Part shown: in pieces, positions 32,251 through 43,700 of the stretch
Numbering within the stretch: position 1 is the stretch's first letter
Layout of the letters: each line of letters begins with the position of its first letter
NCBI GenBank assembly: GCA_019426215.1
Contig: CM033408.1
Coordinates: 8,621,077-8,685,076, forward strand
Origin: Buddleja alternifolia
Lineage: Eukaryota; Streptophyta; Magnoliopsida; Lamiales; Scrophulariaceae
Length of the DNA stretch: 64,000 bases
Direction: 5' to 3'
Translations under genes and position numbers: made by a program
Notes under the pieces: generated by a model
Databases searched by the model: none
What the model was told of the DNA's origin: nothing
The model's input: the letters and a program-made list of their open reading frames with translations, nothing else

Positions 32251-34180
32251 ATGGCACCAAAGAAATCTTCGTCTACTTCTGTTGAACTTAACATTAAGGT
32301 GACTGAAGGCCTTGTTGTCGACTGGAAATTTCTCTATGAACAATCTCAAATCAATCTAACAGACATGATGGACATGGTCGTCAAAGCTAGGCTCAAACCG
32401 TTCTTGACCCAATACTTCTATATGTTTCCGACTGAAGTCGATACCTTCTGGAAGACTGCTACACTTTCAGAGGACAAAAAGTCTATCTCTTGTCTAATTC
32501 CTTTATCCAAGAAGGAGTCTCCAAAGGAATTTATCTTGTCTGCTTCCACCATTGCCAAGAACTTCAATCTTCCAAATGAGGGTGAGGCATTGGATTGCGT
32601 TACAGTAAAATAGATCAAGGAAGCATGGACAACCATGAGTGCGTACGATGATGTACCCTACACTCAATACTTTGAAAAGAAAGACCTGGTGTCTAAATAC
32701 CGACTATTGGCTGATTTCTGCAGCAAGATCATAGAATGCCGAGTGGAAACCTTTGATAAGGTGAACCCAGTACAATTTCAGATGATGACTGCTATACTCC
32801 TCAACATCAAAATCAACTGGAGTGAGTACATCTTTGGAAGGTTTCGGGACTGTTTAAGTGCCTCAAATAAACCTTATGGACTCGTTCTAAGCGACCTGTT
32901 GTACAAATCAAAGTGTGTATACTCGTCTGGCCTTCCGTTGAATAAGTCCAAATTGCTGGGAAAAAGGATTCTGAATAATCTCTTCAATCCTCCCAAAATT
33001 GGTGGTGCTGCTAAACCACTATCTGAGCGTCTGGAAGTACGTCAAGCGTCCGATGAAGAAGCGGAGCGTACAGTGCCAGAAGAAGCTGTGAAGCGTCCAG
33101 CTGCAACAAAGAAGAGGGCTCCCAGAAAGCCCAAGGTTCAATTTGTCCCCTCTCCTCAAAAGGTTAATGAGGAAACCGATGAGGATGCTGAGGACAAGTT
33201 ACCTCTCAAGAGAAGGAAGCTGGCAGGGATCATCAAACAAATAGACTTCGAAGAACCAGCTGTTGATCCTTCCGCTCCACCGCTTAAGCTCGTTGAAGGA
33301 GTCAACGTAAAGAAAATTTTCAAGCGTTCCAGAACTAGCAAGTGTCGAGTTGCTCCTGTTCCTGAAGAGCCTGAGACTGTTGAGCCAAGCGCTCAAAGTA
33401 TTGCTGTTGAGACAAGCTCTCAGGGTAAGTTTATTTCTTCCCACAGCTCTTTCGTTCCTACATCTGTAGAAGATCCTGCTCTTATAGAGGATGTTTCTCT
33501 CTTAGCTCTTATTCCAGCTGTGACTGAAGCGTCAACTGATGTCCATCTGGATGTCAATTTGACTGAAGTGGTGGCCATTGCCAAAGATGTTGTCAGAAGC
33601 ATGCCTATCTCAGAGGAAGCTTCCCCACCACCAACTACATTGATTACAGCAGAGGCAATCTCAGAAGATCAGAGCATTGCTGAAGACGCTACAAAATCAA
33701 TAGAGAATTCTCCTGTGCCAAGGCACTTCTTCAGTCTGGACCCCTCTAGAACAATTGATCACTCTGTCAATTTCATGCCTCTAGTCCCTGAAGAAGAATT
33801 CATTCCAGCTGGCTATAATGAAGAATGCTACATTGTCGCTGAAAATGATTTAGCCAAGATAATTGATAGAGATCAGGCTCTTGTGGAAATGCTGTTCAAC
33901 AATGAAGTTTCAAGCGTTGAATTTGCATACAACTTGGCACTCGCCAATGGAGATCCTCTACCTCCTACCCCAGCCTCTATATAGATATTTGAAAAACGGG
34001 GTACTGATAAAATTCCACAAGGGGATATGGACTTAGCTTACTTTCTGGATATGGGACGCAGTAAGCCTTCAGGTTTTGCTCCAAGAAACTACAAGATTAG
34101 GGCCTATGAACGTCTACCTGTGGAGTTTTTAAATCCTGAAGAGGAAATTTTAAACGAAGAAGGTTATTCTCACTTGTTGG
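32251..34180 (+). pseudogene. ORF3 of copia copy A: extra gene downstream of pol, truncated
   Basis: This gene is not gag, pol or an obvious envelope. It starts MAPKKSSSTS and stays in one frame, with amber stops at 32611-32613 and 33982-33984. The N-terminal 250 residues form a conserved region (FLTQYFYMFPTEVDTFWK, FNLPNEGEALD, ILLNIKINWSEYIFGRFRDC) that resembles the 'putative plant transposon protein' type of domain; this is an impression without a search. A KRPAATKKRAPRKPK stretch (33091-33135) resembles the nucleoplasmin nuclear signal. An acidic, Pro/Ala/Glu-rich part follows, then a conserved MDLAYFLDMGRSKPSG block. The gene is cut at 34174; copy C shows that about 700 more codons are missing. 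Function unknown. Confidence 0.8.
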
Positions 34181-35722
34181 TGTTAGGAATTTCATGATAG
34201 AAGTTTTGATGATGACAATTAAGTTTTTGTTAGACCCCAAAAAAGTTGTAAGTTTATTTTCGTAGAAAACTTGTATAGGCTTTGAAGCGTTAGACTTGTA
34301 ATAGATTTATTAGGCTTTGTTATCTTACTTTAGAGTGTTAGGCAAAATAGTCTTAGGCTGAGCGTCTGATGATTTCTGAGTGAGTTTATCAGTGGTAAAG
34401 TTCGAAGACTCAAGCGCCTGATCTCAGAAGATAGATACAGTCTCCAAGCGTCCACTTTGGCCAGCTGTATCAAGCGTTACCTTATGGGACAGAAGTAATT
34501 TCACCTGAATTTACTTCTAAGTCCAGAAGGAGTTTAATGCAAATATTCTCAAAGCATTAAATACCAACGGGTATTAATTTCAAATGCATTAAATGTTGAT
34601 AAGAGCATTTAATATGATAAGTAATGTCAGACGTACGGAGAAGCCACCCTATTGGACTGTCAACTATCTAAGACTGCAGCACCAACTTTCGTGCAGCAGA
34701 TTTTCAGGAAAAAGGACAAAAGCTGTTCACTCGCGAAAGTGAGAGACACGCGCCAGTGCATGTGTCAAACGGACACTTTCTCCAAGAATACCTATAAATA
34801 GGACTTCAACAACAAACAAATATAGAGCAACAATTTTATCAAAGCCAAATTGCTGTTGCATTAAAATCTCATTCCTTAAACTCTCAGAAAAGCCAGAAAC
34901 TTCAAGAAACATCCTAATTGCTTTTCTTATATTCCTGAGACAGTCAACAAACATCTCAAACATTCTTTTTGAAGAAACCAGATTCCTACTGAGATATTAC
35001 CAAGTTGTTTGAACTTCATCAAAATCAAACAAACCTTTTAGAAAATCCCATCCAAGCCTCGCGATCTGTGTGAAGTCGAAGTTGGATACTTGCATCATTT
35101 CTGGGTGAAAGAAGCAAGAGGGTTGAAGTGATTTGAAGCAGAAATCTGTGTGATCAAGGAGCTCAAGTCATCGACATCCATCTCTCCCTAATTTGTAGAA
35201 GATTCTGTGTGATTCTTTGAGAATCATTTTAGTGGATTGCCTCCAAGTGCAAAGGAGAAGAAGGACGTAGTTGGGATTACACCACCCAACGAACCTTACA
35301 AATATTGTGTTATTTACTTTTCAGTCATTTTATTCATCTATCATATCATTGCATAAGTAAAACACAATCAAAAGCTAAGCACCTAAGAAACATCTTGTGA
35401 CGCTAAAACTTTCAAAGAGAAGACTCCAAAATCATTCCGCTGTGCTAACCCTGATTAAAAGAACTGAACGCTTAACCTACAAGGTCAAAGTATTCAATTC
35501 CTGAAGTCTAAGTTAACTTTATAAAACAGTCTTCATTAGACGCTTCACAAAGTCTCAAATATCTTATGTGAACGCTAAGGTGAAGCGTCAGACACTTCAA
35601 GCGCCTATCATTTCAAGCGTCCAAATACGTTTAATACGAAATCTTTTTTAAGTCGAAAAAGACTTAAGGGTCTATTCAACCCCCCCCTTCTAGACCCTTT
35701 CGTATGCCACTTGGGACCAACA
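34181..35722 (+). repeat. LTR of copia copy B
   Basis: 1542 bp, TGTTAGGAATTTC to GGGACCAACA, similar to LTR A. TATAAATA at 34793-34800. It directly abuts the truncated ORF3 of copy A on its left. Confidence 0.93.
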
Positions 35723-35724
35723 AG

Positions 35725-35736
35725 TGGTATCAGAGC
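35725..35736 (+). other. Primer-binding site of copia copy B (tRNA-iMet)
   Basis: TGGTATCAGAGC two bases after the LTR end, as in copy A. Confidence 0.93.
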
Positions 35737-35806
35737 GGTTAATTTTGAAATTTTAAAATTTCCAAGCATAACTGCTTGTTTAGATCCTTTTCTTTCAAAA
35801 TCTAGT

Positions 35807-36667
35807 TACAATGAATGTCAAGAAGCTGCCAAAATATATCAAAATGATCTCGCTATTATTTCATCACTCACAAACGATAAAGTAACGCTCAGAGCAGAGT
35901 TGCAAATTCAGCAACAGTGCATTGAGAAAAACCAATCGCTTGAGAGTGAAGTTATTCAATTGAAAGGTGATCTTGATATAATAGTCAAGAGAGAAGCTGA
36001 TCTGATGACTAGACTTGCCAAGTCAGAACAGCTCATCTCATCGTTGTCCAAAGCATCCAGAAAGCTCGACAATGTGACTGAAATAACAAGGTTGTTTGGA
36101 GAAAAGACCGGTTTAGGATGCAATGAATTCGGTAAACAACCAAACAAACCTAATGTTACGGCAAACAACAAAGGAAAGGGTGTTTTCTTTGTTGAGAAAG
36201 GTTCACAAGGTCAAACTCAAAATGAACCAAGGGACAATGGTAAGAGGCCAAATGAGAAAGTCAAAACTAACTCAGACAAGGGTAAGGCTAAAGCAAATGA
36301 TCCACAAAGACAGACTCATCCAAACGCTCAAAAAGCTAAGGATAAATCTAGTCACTGTGAATCAAGCGCTAAGCGTCTAGCACCAAACGTGCAACCCAAG
36401 CCAGAGCCAAGGAAATACCAGCGTCGATATCCAAGACAGTCAAGATCATATTATCGATACTATGATAATTATGATTATGACTATTATTATAATCGTGGAT
36501 ATTATTATACATCCAAAAATTACACACAGCACAAGGTGAAACCCAAAAAGGCCAATATTCCTACTATGAAGACAAGGCAAATTTGGGTTCCTAAAGTTCT
36601 AATTAACACTAACAAGGATACTAATGTTGAAGGACCCAAGCAACAATGGGTACCTAAACAGAAATAG
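35807..36667 (+). pseudogene. gag: gag remnant of copia copy B, internally deleted
   Basis: The leader at 35737-35806 is joined directly to a point equal to about 20170 in copy A, so the capsid domain and zinc knuckle are gone (about 1.36 kb deleted). What remains is the C-terminal part: a coiled-coil-like segment (SLESEVIQLKGDLDIIVKRE), a Lys-rich tail and the Tyr-rich YYRYYDNYDYDYYYNRG stretch. It ends at WVPKQK and a TAG at 36665-36667. Copy B is therefore not autonomous, although its pol is intact. Confidence 0.85.
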
Positions 36668-36681
36668 AACTTCCCTTTTGA

Positions 36682-39600
36682 TTGCAGGTACCTAGAGCTA
36701 AAGTCAATACATCTGTTTGGTATTTTGATAGTGGATCGTCAAGGCACATGACAGGTTCCAAAGATCTTCTGATCAACTATCAAGCTGCCAATGGTCCTCA
36801 GGTTGTATTTGATGATAACTCCAAAGGTAAAACCAAAGGTATAGGTACTGTGCATAGGGGGAACATCATGATAAGTGATGTTTATTTTGTTGAGGGTCTA
36901 AAGCACAATTTATTAAGCATAAGTCAATTCTGCGATAAAGGCTTTGAAGTCATATTCTCAAGTGACTATTGCTATATAAACGACGCTAAGACAAAATCTA
37001 CTAAACTAAAAGGAAAAAGGAATAACAACGTATATTTGGTAGATTGGGGTTCAACACTTGATAACAACCCAACATGCTTTGTTGCTAAAAATGAATCTAA
37101 AATGGGTTGGTTATGGCATAGAAAAATGAATCACCTCAACTTTAAGACAATCTCTCAGCTTATAAGTCAAAATCTTGTAGAGGGATTGCCAAATGGACCA
37201 TTTCATAAGGATCGCCTCTGTGACGCTTGTCAAATGGGTAAACAAGTTAAATCATCTTTCAAGAGAAAACCTCATCTATCTACTTCTAGAATACTTGAAC
37301 TACTTCACATGGATTTGTTTGGACCTGTTCAAACAATCAGTGTAAGCGGTAAAAAGTATACTTTAGTGGTAGTAGACGATTTCTCTAGATTTACTTGGGT
37401 GGAATTTCTTTCATCCAAAGATGAAACATGTGACAAGTTAACAGCGCTTATTCGGCAACTTCAAACATTGAAAAATCTTAAGGTTGCAAGAATAAGAAGC
37501 GATCACGGTACTGAGTTTACTAACAAGGTTGTTGAGAAGTTTTGTGCAGAAAATGGAATACATCATGAGTATTCAGCTCCCAGAACTCCCCAACAAAATG
37601 GTGTTGCTGAGCGCCGGAACCGAACACTTAAGGAAGCCGCTAGGACTATGTTAGCTGAATCCAAGCTTGCTCCTAGATTTTGGGCCGAAGCGATCAACAC
37701 TGCTTGTTACACTCAAAATCGATGCATGATCAACAAACAGCATGGAAAAACTCCATATGAACTGTGGAAGGGACGTAAGCCAAATATTTCATACTTTCAC
37801 GTCTTTGGTTCTAAATGTTTTATCCATAATAATGGATCCCAAAGCCTAAAGACTTTTGATCCTAAAGCGGATGAAGGAATCTTTCTAGGCTACGCCAAAA
37901 ATGGAAAGAATTTTCGCATTCTCAATAAGATCAAATCGAAGGTTGAGGAATTTATTCATGTTGTGTTTGATGATGCTAACCAAGAGCCGAGTAAGTTAAA
38001 TGTAAATGATATAGGAGTTGAAGATCTATGTCATCAAGCGTCCAAAATTACTATTGATGAAGATACTGACGATGATGATGAGATCTCAGTGCCTCCTCCT
38101 AAGAATACTCGTGAAATCAATCTAAATTATCATGTAAGAAATACGGATGATCATGAAGAGAATGATCATCAAGAGCAAAGAAGGAATCGTGAACTTGAAG
38201 CGCCAACGCAGGAGAATGGTCAAGCGAATGATTCTCAAGCGCCTGTTCATTCTCAAAACCCCTTCCAAACAGATAGACTATGGTTACGTGACCATCCACC
38301 TGAGCAAATCATTGGAGATATTGAAGCACCAGTTAGAACTAGAGCCGCTACATTTAATGAGGCTATGTTCGCAAGCTTTCTATCTCAAATGGAACCTAAG
38401 AAAATGGATGAAGCGTTAAGTGATCCAAGTTGGATTGAAGCTATGCAAGAAGAGCTCAATCAGTTTGAGCGAAATAAAGTTTGGATGCTAGTACCAAGAC
38501 CAACTCATCAAGGAGTTATTGGAACTAGATGGGTATATAGAAACAAGATGGATGAGGACGGCATTGTTGTAAGAAACAAGGCCAGACTCGTAGCTCAAGG
38601 ATACTGCCAAGAGGAGGGCATTGACTTTGATGAGACTTACGCTCCTGTTGCTCGTCTTGAAGCAATCCGCATGTTTCTAGCGTACGCAGCGTTTAACAAG
38701 TTTACAGTATTTCAAATGGACGTAAAGAGTGCCTTCCTGAATGGTAAACTCCAAGAAGAAGTGTATGTGGAGCAACCACCAGGATTCATCAACAATCATG
38801 GTAAGGGTATGGTTTACAAGCTAGAAAAAGCACTTTATGGGCTTAAGCAAGCACCTCGAGCATGGTATGACACTCTCTCTATCTTTCTTATTGGTAAAGG
38901 TTTTTCAAAAGGCAGCGTTGACACAACGTTATTTAAAATTACCAATGATGAAGATATTCTCTTAGTTCAAATTTACGTTGATGACATTATATTTGGTTCT
39001 ACTAATAAGCGTCTGTGTGAGAAATTTTCGAAAATGATGCAAGAACAATTTGAAATGAGCATGATGGGTGAATTAACTTTCTTCTTAGGACTACAAGTTA
39101 AACAACTCCCTAATGGCATATTTATCAACCAAGCTAAATATACACGAGATATGATTAAGAAATTTGGTATGGAAAATGCATCATATTCAAAAATTCCAAT
39201 GAGCCAAACGCTTAAGTTAGATAAAGATGAAAGTGGAAAGAAAGTTGATATCACTAATTATAGAGGTATCATAGGATCACTTCTTTATCTCACTGCCAGT
39301 AGACCTGATATTATGTTTTCGGTATGTATGTGTGCACGATTCCAAGCTGATCCTAAAGAGTCACACTTGACTGCTGCCAAGAAAATCCTTAAATACCTAA
39401 AAGGCACACAACATGTGGGCTTATGGTATCCGAGGGATTCTCCTTTTGAACTAATCGGTTACTCAGATGCAGATTTTGCAGGGTGCAAAATAGATCGTAA
39501 AAGCACTAGTGGTACTTGTCAATTCTTAGGTGATAGGTTAGTTTCATGGCATAGCAAGAAACAACAATCCATAGCTACCTCCACAGCCGAAGCTGAGTAT

Positions 39601-39921
39601 GTAGCTGCAGGAAGTTGTTGTGCACAAGTTCTATGGATGAGGCAACAACTTAGAGATTACGGAACAATCTTAGGACCAACTCCCATTCATTGTGATAACC
39701 AAAGCGCTTTAGCCATGACTCAAAACCCTGTTCTTCATTCAAGAACCAAACACATTGACATTAGATACCATTTCCTTCGTGACCACGTTCAAAAGAAAGA
39801 TATCTCCATGCACTTCATTGGAACTGACAAACAACTGGCAGATATCTTCACCAAAGCACTCAATGAACAACGTTTTCTCACTTTGAGAAGTGAACTAGGT
39901 ATGATTGATTTAAACGCTTGA
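36682..39921 (+). CDS. pol: pol polyprotein of copia copy B, uninterrupted, 1079 codons
   Basis: This is the only unbroken pol in the window. Domains in order: aspartic protease ([12 protein letters not shown], Asp16), integrase zinc region ([10 protein letters not shown] ... CDACQMGKQ), integrase core (MDLFG Asp211, RSDHGTEF Asp274, NGVAERRN Glu310), reverse transcriptase ([11 protein letters not shown]sp680, YVDD 765-768) and RNase H ([29 protein letters not shown]). All key residues are present. The frame opens without an ATG (TTG at 36682), so it was probably made as part of a gag-pol product; gag lies in another frame and ends at 36667. The product copies element RNA and inserts the DNA. 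Confidence 0.95.
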   Translation: MQVPRAKVNTSVWYFDSGSSRHMTGSKDLLINYQAANGPQVVFDDNSKGKTKGIGTVHRGNIMISDVYFVEGLKHNLLSISQFCDKGFEVIFSSDYCYINDAKTKSTKLKGKRNNNVYLVDWGSTLDNNPTCFVAKNESKMGWLWHRKMNHLNFKTISQLISQNLVEGLPNGPFHKDRLCDACQMGKQVKSSFKRKPHLSTSRILELLHMDLFGPVQTISVSGKKYTLVVVDDFSRFTWVEFLSSKDETCDKLTALIRQLQTLKNLKVARIRSDHGTEFTNKVVEKFCAENGIHHEYSAPRTPQQNGVAERRNRTLKEAARTMLAESKLAPRFWAEAINTACYTQNRCMINKQHGKTPYELWKGRKPNISYFHVFGSKCFIHNNGSQSLKTFDPKADEGIFLGYAKNGKNFRILNKIKSKVEEFIHVVFDDANQEPSKLNVNDIGVEDLCHQASKITIDEDTDDDDEISVPPPKNTREINLNYHVRNTDDHEENDHQEQRRNRELEAPTQENGQANDSQAPVHSQNPFQTDRLWLRDHPPEQIIGDIEAPVRTRAATFNEAMFASFLSQMEPKKMDEALSDPSWIEAMQEELNQFERNKVWMLVPRPTHQGVIGTRWVYRNKMDEDGIVVRNKARLVAQGYCQEEGIDFDETYAPVARLEAIRMFLAYAAFNKFTVFQMDVKSAFLNGKLQEEVYVEQPPGFINNHGKGMVYKLEKALYGLKQAPRAWYDTLSIFLIGKGFSKGSVDTTLFKITNDEDILLVQIYVDDIIFGSTNKRLCEKFSKMMQEQFEMSMMGELTFFLGLQVKQLPNGIFINQAKYTRDMIKKFGMENASYSKIPMSQTLKLDKDESGKKVDITNYRGIIGSLLYLTASRPDIMFSVCMCARFQADPKESHLTAAKKILKYLKGTQHVGLWYPRDSPFELIGYSDADFAGCKIDRKSTSGTCQFLGDRLVSWHSKKQQSIATSTAEAEYVAAGSCCAQVLWMRQQLRDYGTILGPTPIHCDNQSALAMTQNPVLHSRTKHIDIRYHFLRDHVQKKDISMHFIGTDKQLADIFTKALNEQRFLTLRSELGMIDLNA

Positions 39922-40742
39922 TCATGAAGCATCATACTTTATTAGGCATATAATTTAGGGGGAATCCACTTAAGTTATATCTCACGATATTCTTTAAAAA
40001 AAAAAAAAAAAAAAAAAAATTTATTTATACTGGACCATAACTGTAAGCGTCAATGATAAAAAAAAAAATAAAAAAATTCAGATGCATAATCATCAACGCT
40101 CAGTTCTATGTTTGCATAAAATATTGAATGCTCAAAATATTGAAAAGACTTTTGACTTCAAGCGTCCATTTTATCAGCTAAGCGCTGAATAGTTTATCAA
40201 AAATTTATAAAATATTTTCGTTACAAGCCATGCATAAAATTTTCAGACTTCTTTCAAGGTCGTGGGTAGACTCAAAGGTCTATTTTGTACTCTACTCACA
40301 CGCCTCTATCACATCAAACTGGCGGGTACTCAAATTTTTTAAAAATGACGGTTCAGAGATAGCACGTATTTGTGTACGTGTCAGTGTACAAACATGCGCG
40401 TGTGTTACACTCTGAAAAATACCAAACGTTAATTTTTTTTAACTCGGATGTCAAATCTTTATATATGAGAATTACCAAATGTAACTTCTCTCTTTTACAC
40501 AAAACTCGCGTCCGCAGTTAATAAATTTATGGCTAAGATTCAACAGTTATTACACGTGTTTAAATCCTACTAAGACTACATAACACAAGTTTCAAAACTC
40601 TTTACTGTGTCATTTAAAACACAAACTCTGCAGAAAAAGTAACTTACTTTCTACTCAAGCATATCTGCAAATCTCTCTTTATCTCTCTCTCAAAACAACA
40701 GAAAAATCTCAGTCCATCTTCTTCTTTTAAAAAAAAAAAAAA
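39922..40742 (+). promoter_or_regulatory. Spacer with PPT-like tract and promoter-like motifs before ORF3 (copy B)
   Basis: 821 bp without a gene. TAATTTAGGGGGAATCC (39951-39967) lies just after pol. Poly-A runs follow (39995-40019, 40060-40075). Promoter-like words near ORF3 are TACGTGTC (about 40375), GCGCGTGTGTTACACT (about 40396), and TTTATATAT at 40458-40466, then a CT-rich leader and AAAAATGGC at the ATG. The layout matches copy A. Confidence 0.6.
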
Positions 40743-43700
40743 ATGGCACCAAAGAAATCATCATCTACTTCTGCTGAAATTACCATCAAGGTAACTGAAG
40801 GTCTTGTTATCGACTGGAAATTTTTATATGAACAAACTCAGATCAACCTGACGGACATAATGGACATGGTCGTCAAAGCTGGGCTCAAACCCTTCTTAAC
40901 CCAATACTCTTATATGTTTCCCACTGAAGTTGAAACTTTCTAGAAGACTGCTACACTTTCAGAGGACAAGAAGTCCATCTCTTGTCAAATTCCCTTCTCC
41001 AAGAAGGAGTCTCCAAAGGAATTCATCCTATCTGCTTCCACCATTGCCAAGAACTTCAATTTGCCTAATGAGGGTGAGGCATTGGATTCTGTTACGTTGA
41101 AACAAATTAAGGAAGCATGGGCAATCATGAGTGCGTACGACGACGTTCCTTACACTCAGTACTTCGAGAAGAAAGACCTGGTGTCCAAATACCGGTTATT
41201 GGCTGATTTCTGCAGCAAGATCATAGAATGTCGCGTGGGAACCTTTGATAAGGTAAATCCTGTTCAATTTCAGATGATGGTTGCTATACTCTTCAACATC
41301 AAAATCAACTGGAGTGAGTACATCTTTGGACGGTTTCGGGACAGTCTAAGCGCTTCAAATAAGCCTTATGGACTCATCCTGAGTGACATCTTGTTTAAAT
41401 CGAATTGTGTGTACTCGTCTGGACTTCCGTTGAATAAGTCCAAGTTGTTGGGAAAAAGGATTCTGACCAATATGTTCAATCCTCCAAAAGTTAGTGGTGC
41501 GGCTAGACCCCTATCTGAGCGGCTGGAAGAACGCCAACTGCTTGCTCAAAAGGCGGAGAGACCAGTGCCAGAGGAAGCTGTGAAGCGTCCAGCAGCAACG
41601 AAGAAGAGAGCCCCCAGAAAACCCAAAGTTAAAATTGCCGTCCCCTCTCAAAAGATTAATGAGGAAACTAATGAGGATGCCGAGGACAAGTTGCCTCTCA
41701 AAAGACGAAAGCTGGAAGGGATCATTAAGCAAATAGACTTTGAAGAACCAGCTGCTGATCCTCCCGCTCCTCCGGCTAAACTAGTTGAAGGAGTCAACAT
41801 TAAGAAAATCTTTAAGCGTTCCAGGACTAGCAAGCGTCAAGCTACTCCTGAAGAGCCTGAGACAGTTGAGCCAAGCGCTCAAGTTGTCGTTGAGCCAAGC
41901 GCTCAAGATGTTGCCGTTGAGCCAAGCGCTCAAGTTGTCGTTGAGCCAAGCGCTCAAGATGTTGCTGTTGAGCCAAGCGCTCCAGAAACTGCTGTTGAGC
42001 TTAGTTCTCAGGGTAAGTTTATTTCTTCCCACAGCATTTCTATTCCTACATCTGTAGAAGATCCTGCTCTTATAGAGGATGGCTCTTGTTTTTCAGCTAT
42101 AGTTCCAGCTGCTGCTGAAGTGTCCACAGATGTTCTGTTGGATGTTGACCTGACTGGAGTCATGTAGCTATCGCTCAAGATGTTGCCGCTGAAGTAGCTG
42201 CAATTGAACCTGAGGAACCTGCTACTTTAACAGAGGCACGTTCAGAAGTCAGAGCGCTGCTGAAGACGTTACAGCTCCTCGTCACTTCTTTCAACTCGAT
42301 CCGCTGAAGACAATTGATCATTCAATTAACTAATGCCCCCAGCGCTCGACGAAGATTTCATTCCTGCAGGATATATATATAGAAAGATATATTGCTGCAG
42401 AAGCTGACGCTGCAAGACTGATTGACTTTGACAGCGCAATCAAAGCAACCGTTCTAGACAGACCAGGAGACAGACCTCCTAGATGTGCCGTGGATGTGGC
42501 TTACTATCTTGATAATGGCCACAGCAGACCAACTGGGTTCGCGCTAAGGGATTACACTGTTCGTGTGTATGATCCTCTCCGTCCTAGCTTTCTCAATCCC
42601 TCAGAGTCAGTCTTGAACAGAGAAGGTTACACACATTTCCCACAGACGGCTCACAGCGCTGAAAATCTTGCATCGGTCCGTCCTCTTAGTCTATGGAAAA
42701 ATAAAGAGATTCATGCTGGTGAGCGCCTTGAATCGTTGACCGATCTGCTCCAGACTGAAGCTGATGCTTACTTTGACAGCGTCTGGAATGCCAACTATCA
42801 GCCTGATAGCACCGCTTTGAAGCCATAAGAGATATTCATCTTGAAGGCATTCGTGCTATGGTGACTGCTGGCACAGACTTCTGTATAAATGAAGTAAATG
42901 GGTTGAAGCGTACATGGGACATAAATACACCTTCCCAGAGTTAGTCCAAGCTCCCATCTTTTCGGCATAGGATGCATGACAAGAAGCGTCAATTCGCCAA
43001 GTATTGCCTCCTGAAGCGTCAACAAAGACTCGGACCTGTCAAGCTCCCAATTATTAGACATCAAATAGAACAATGTCTACGTCAAGAACTTCAGAGATTA
43101 TCACTCACCCTCTTCGGTTTAATGCTCAAGCGTCTTCCAGTGGTACAGTTGGTGAACGGTGCTTAAATCTGCTCCAAGCCACTGTGAAGAAAACTTCAAT
43201 CTGATGGTAAAGATTCTATCTCCCGTATCTCTCTTGATAAATCTTCACTGCCAATCTCAGATCTTGGAACGGCTCAGTGATCAATTCATTCAAAGATATC
43301 CACTGCTCCCTTCCATTCGCAGTGAGGTACTCAATCACTATGAGTATGTTCTCTCTCTGCTTGAAAGGAATCAAGAGCTCGCTCAAGCCATTTATCCGTA
43401 TCTTGAAGAGTACTATGCGGACTGTGTGCCTACACATCGACGTCCTGCATCTCTTCCCTCAGATTGCTGATTGGATTTTCCAGAAATCACTGCACAGATT
43501 CACTATTCTCCATCGCTCAAGCGCCGTCACAAAGTTTTCCAGATCATGTGTGGATATCATTGGTCCAATGTACATCAGGGCCATTGATAGTCCTCTTCGC
43601 ACATTTATCTCGGTACTTGTATGTCCAGGACCAGACATTGAACTCTTGGATTCTACATCCACCTCTTATGCCGACTCAGCCAACTGGAACTTCCATTCAC

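Larger units (their letters stand above)
17063..34180 (+). mobile_element. Ty1/copia element copy A (SIRE-like), nested, lacking its 3' end
   Basis: This is a copia-type element inserted in the Tat integrase. In order it has a 5' LTR, a tRNA-iMet primer site, gag, pol split by another LTR element at 21020-28181, and the 5' part of an extra gene, ORF3. It has no 3' LTR of its own: ORF3 is cut at 34174-34180 and the LTR of the next element follows directly. The long LTR, pol motifs and extra downstream gene suggest the SIRE/Maximus branch, which I infer rather than prove. Confidence 0.85.
25372..34180 (+). repeat. Left arm of large inverted duplication
   Basis: This segment matches the reverse complement of 56254-64000. 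It contains copia copy A from the gag-pol junction to truncated ORF3 and the adjoining LTR and gag of the gag-protease element. Shared features are the insertion site, the ORF3 cut after GGTTATTCTCACT, and several disabling mutations. The arms differ by scattered substitutions, a 77 bp deletion in pol and a deletion of about 1 kb in gag, both in the right arm. The true outer limit lies beyond the window. Confidence 0.93.

Noticed and set aside
33199..33444. Minus-strand frames within ORF3 of copy A, and plus-strand equivalents at 56984-57272
   Set aside because: They are shadows of ORF3, kept open by its biased codon use.
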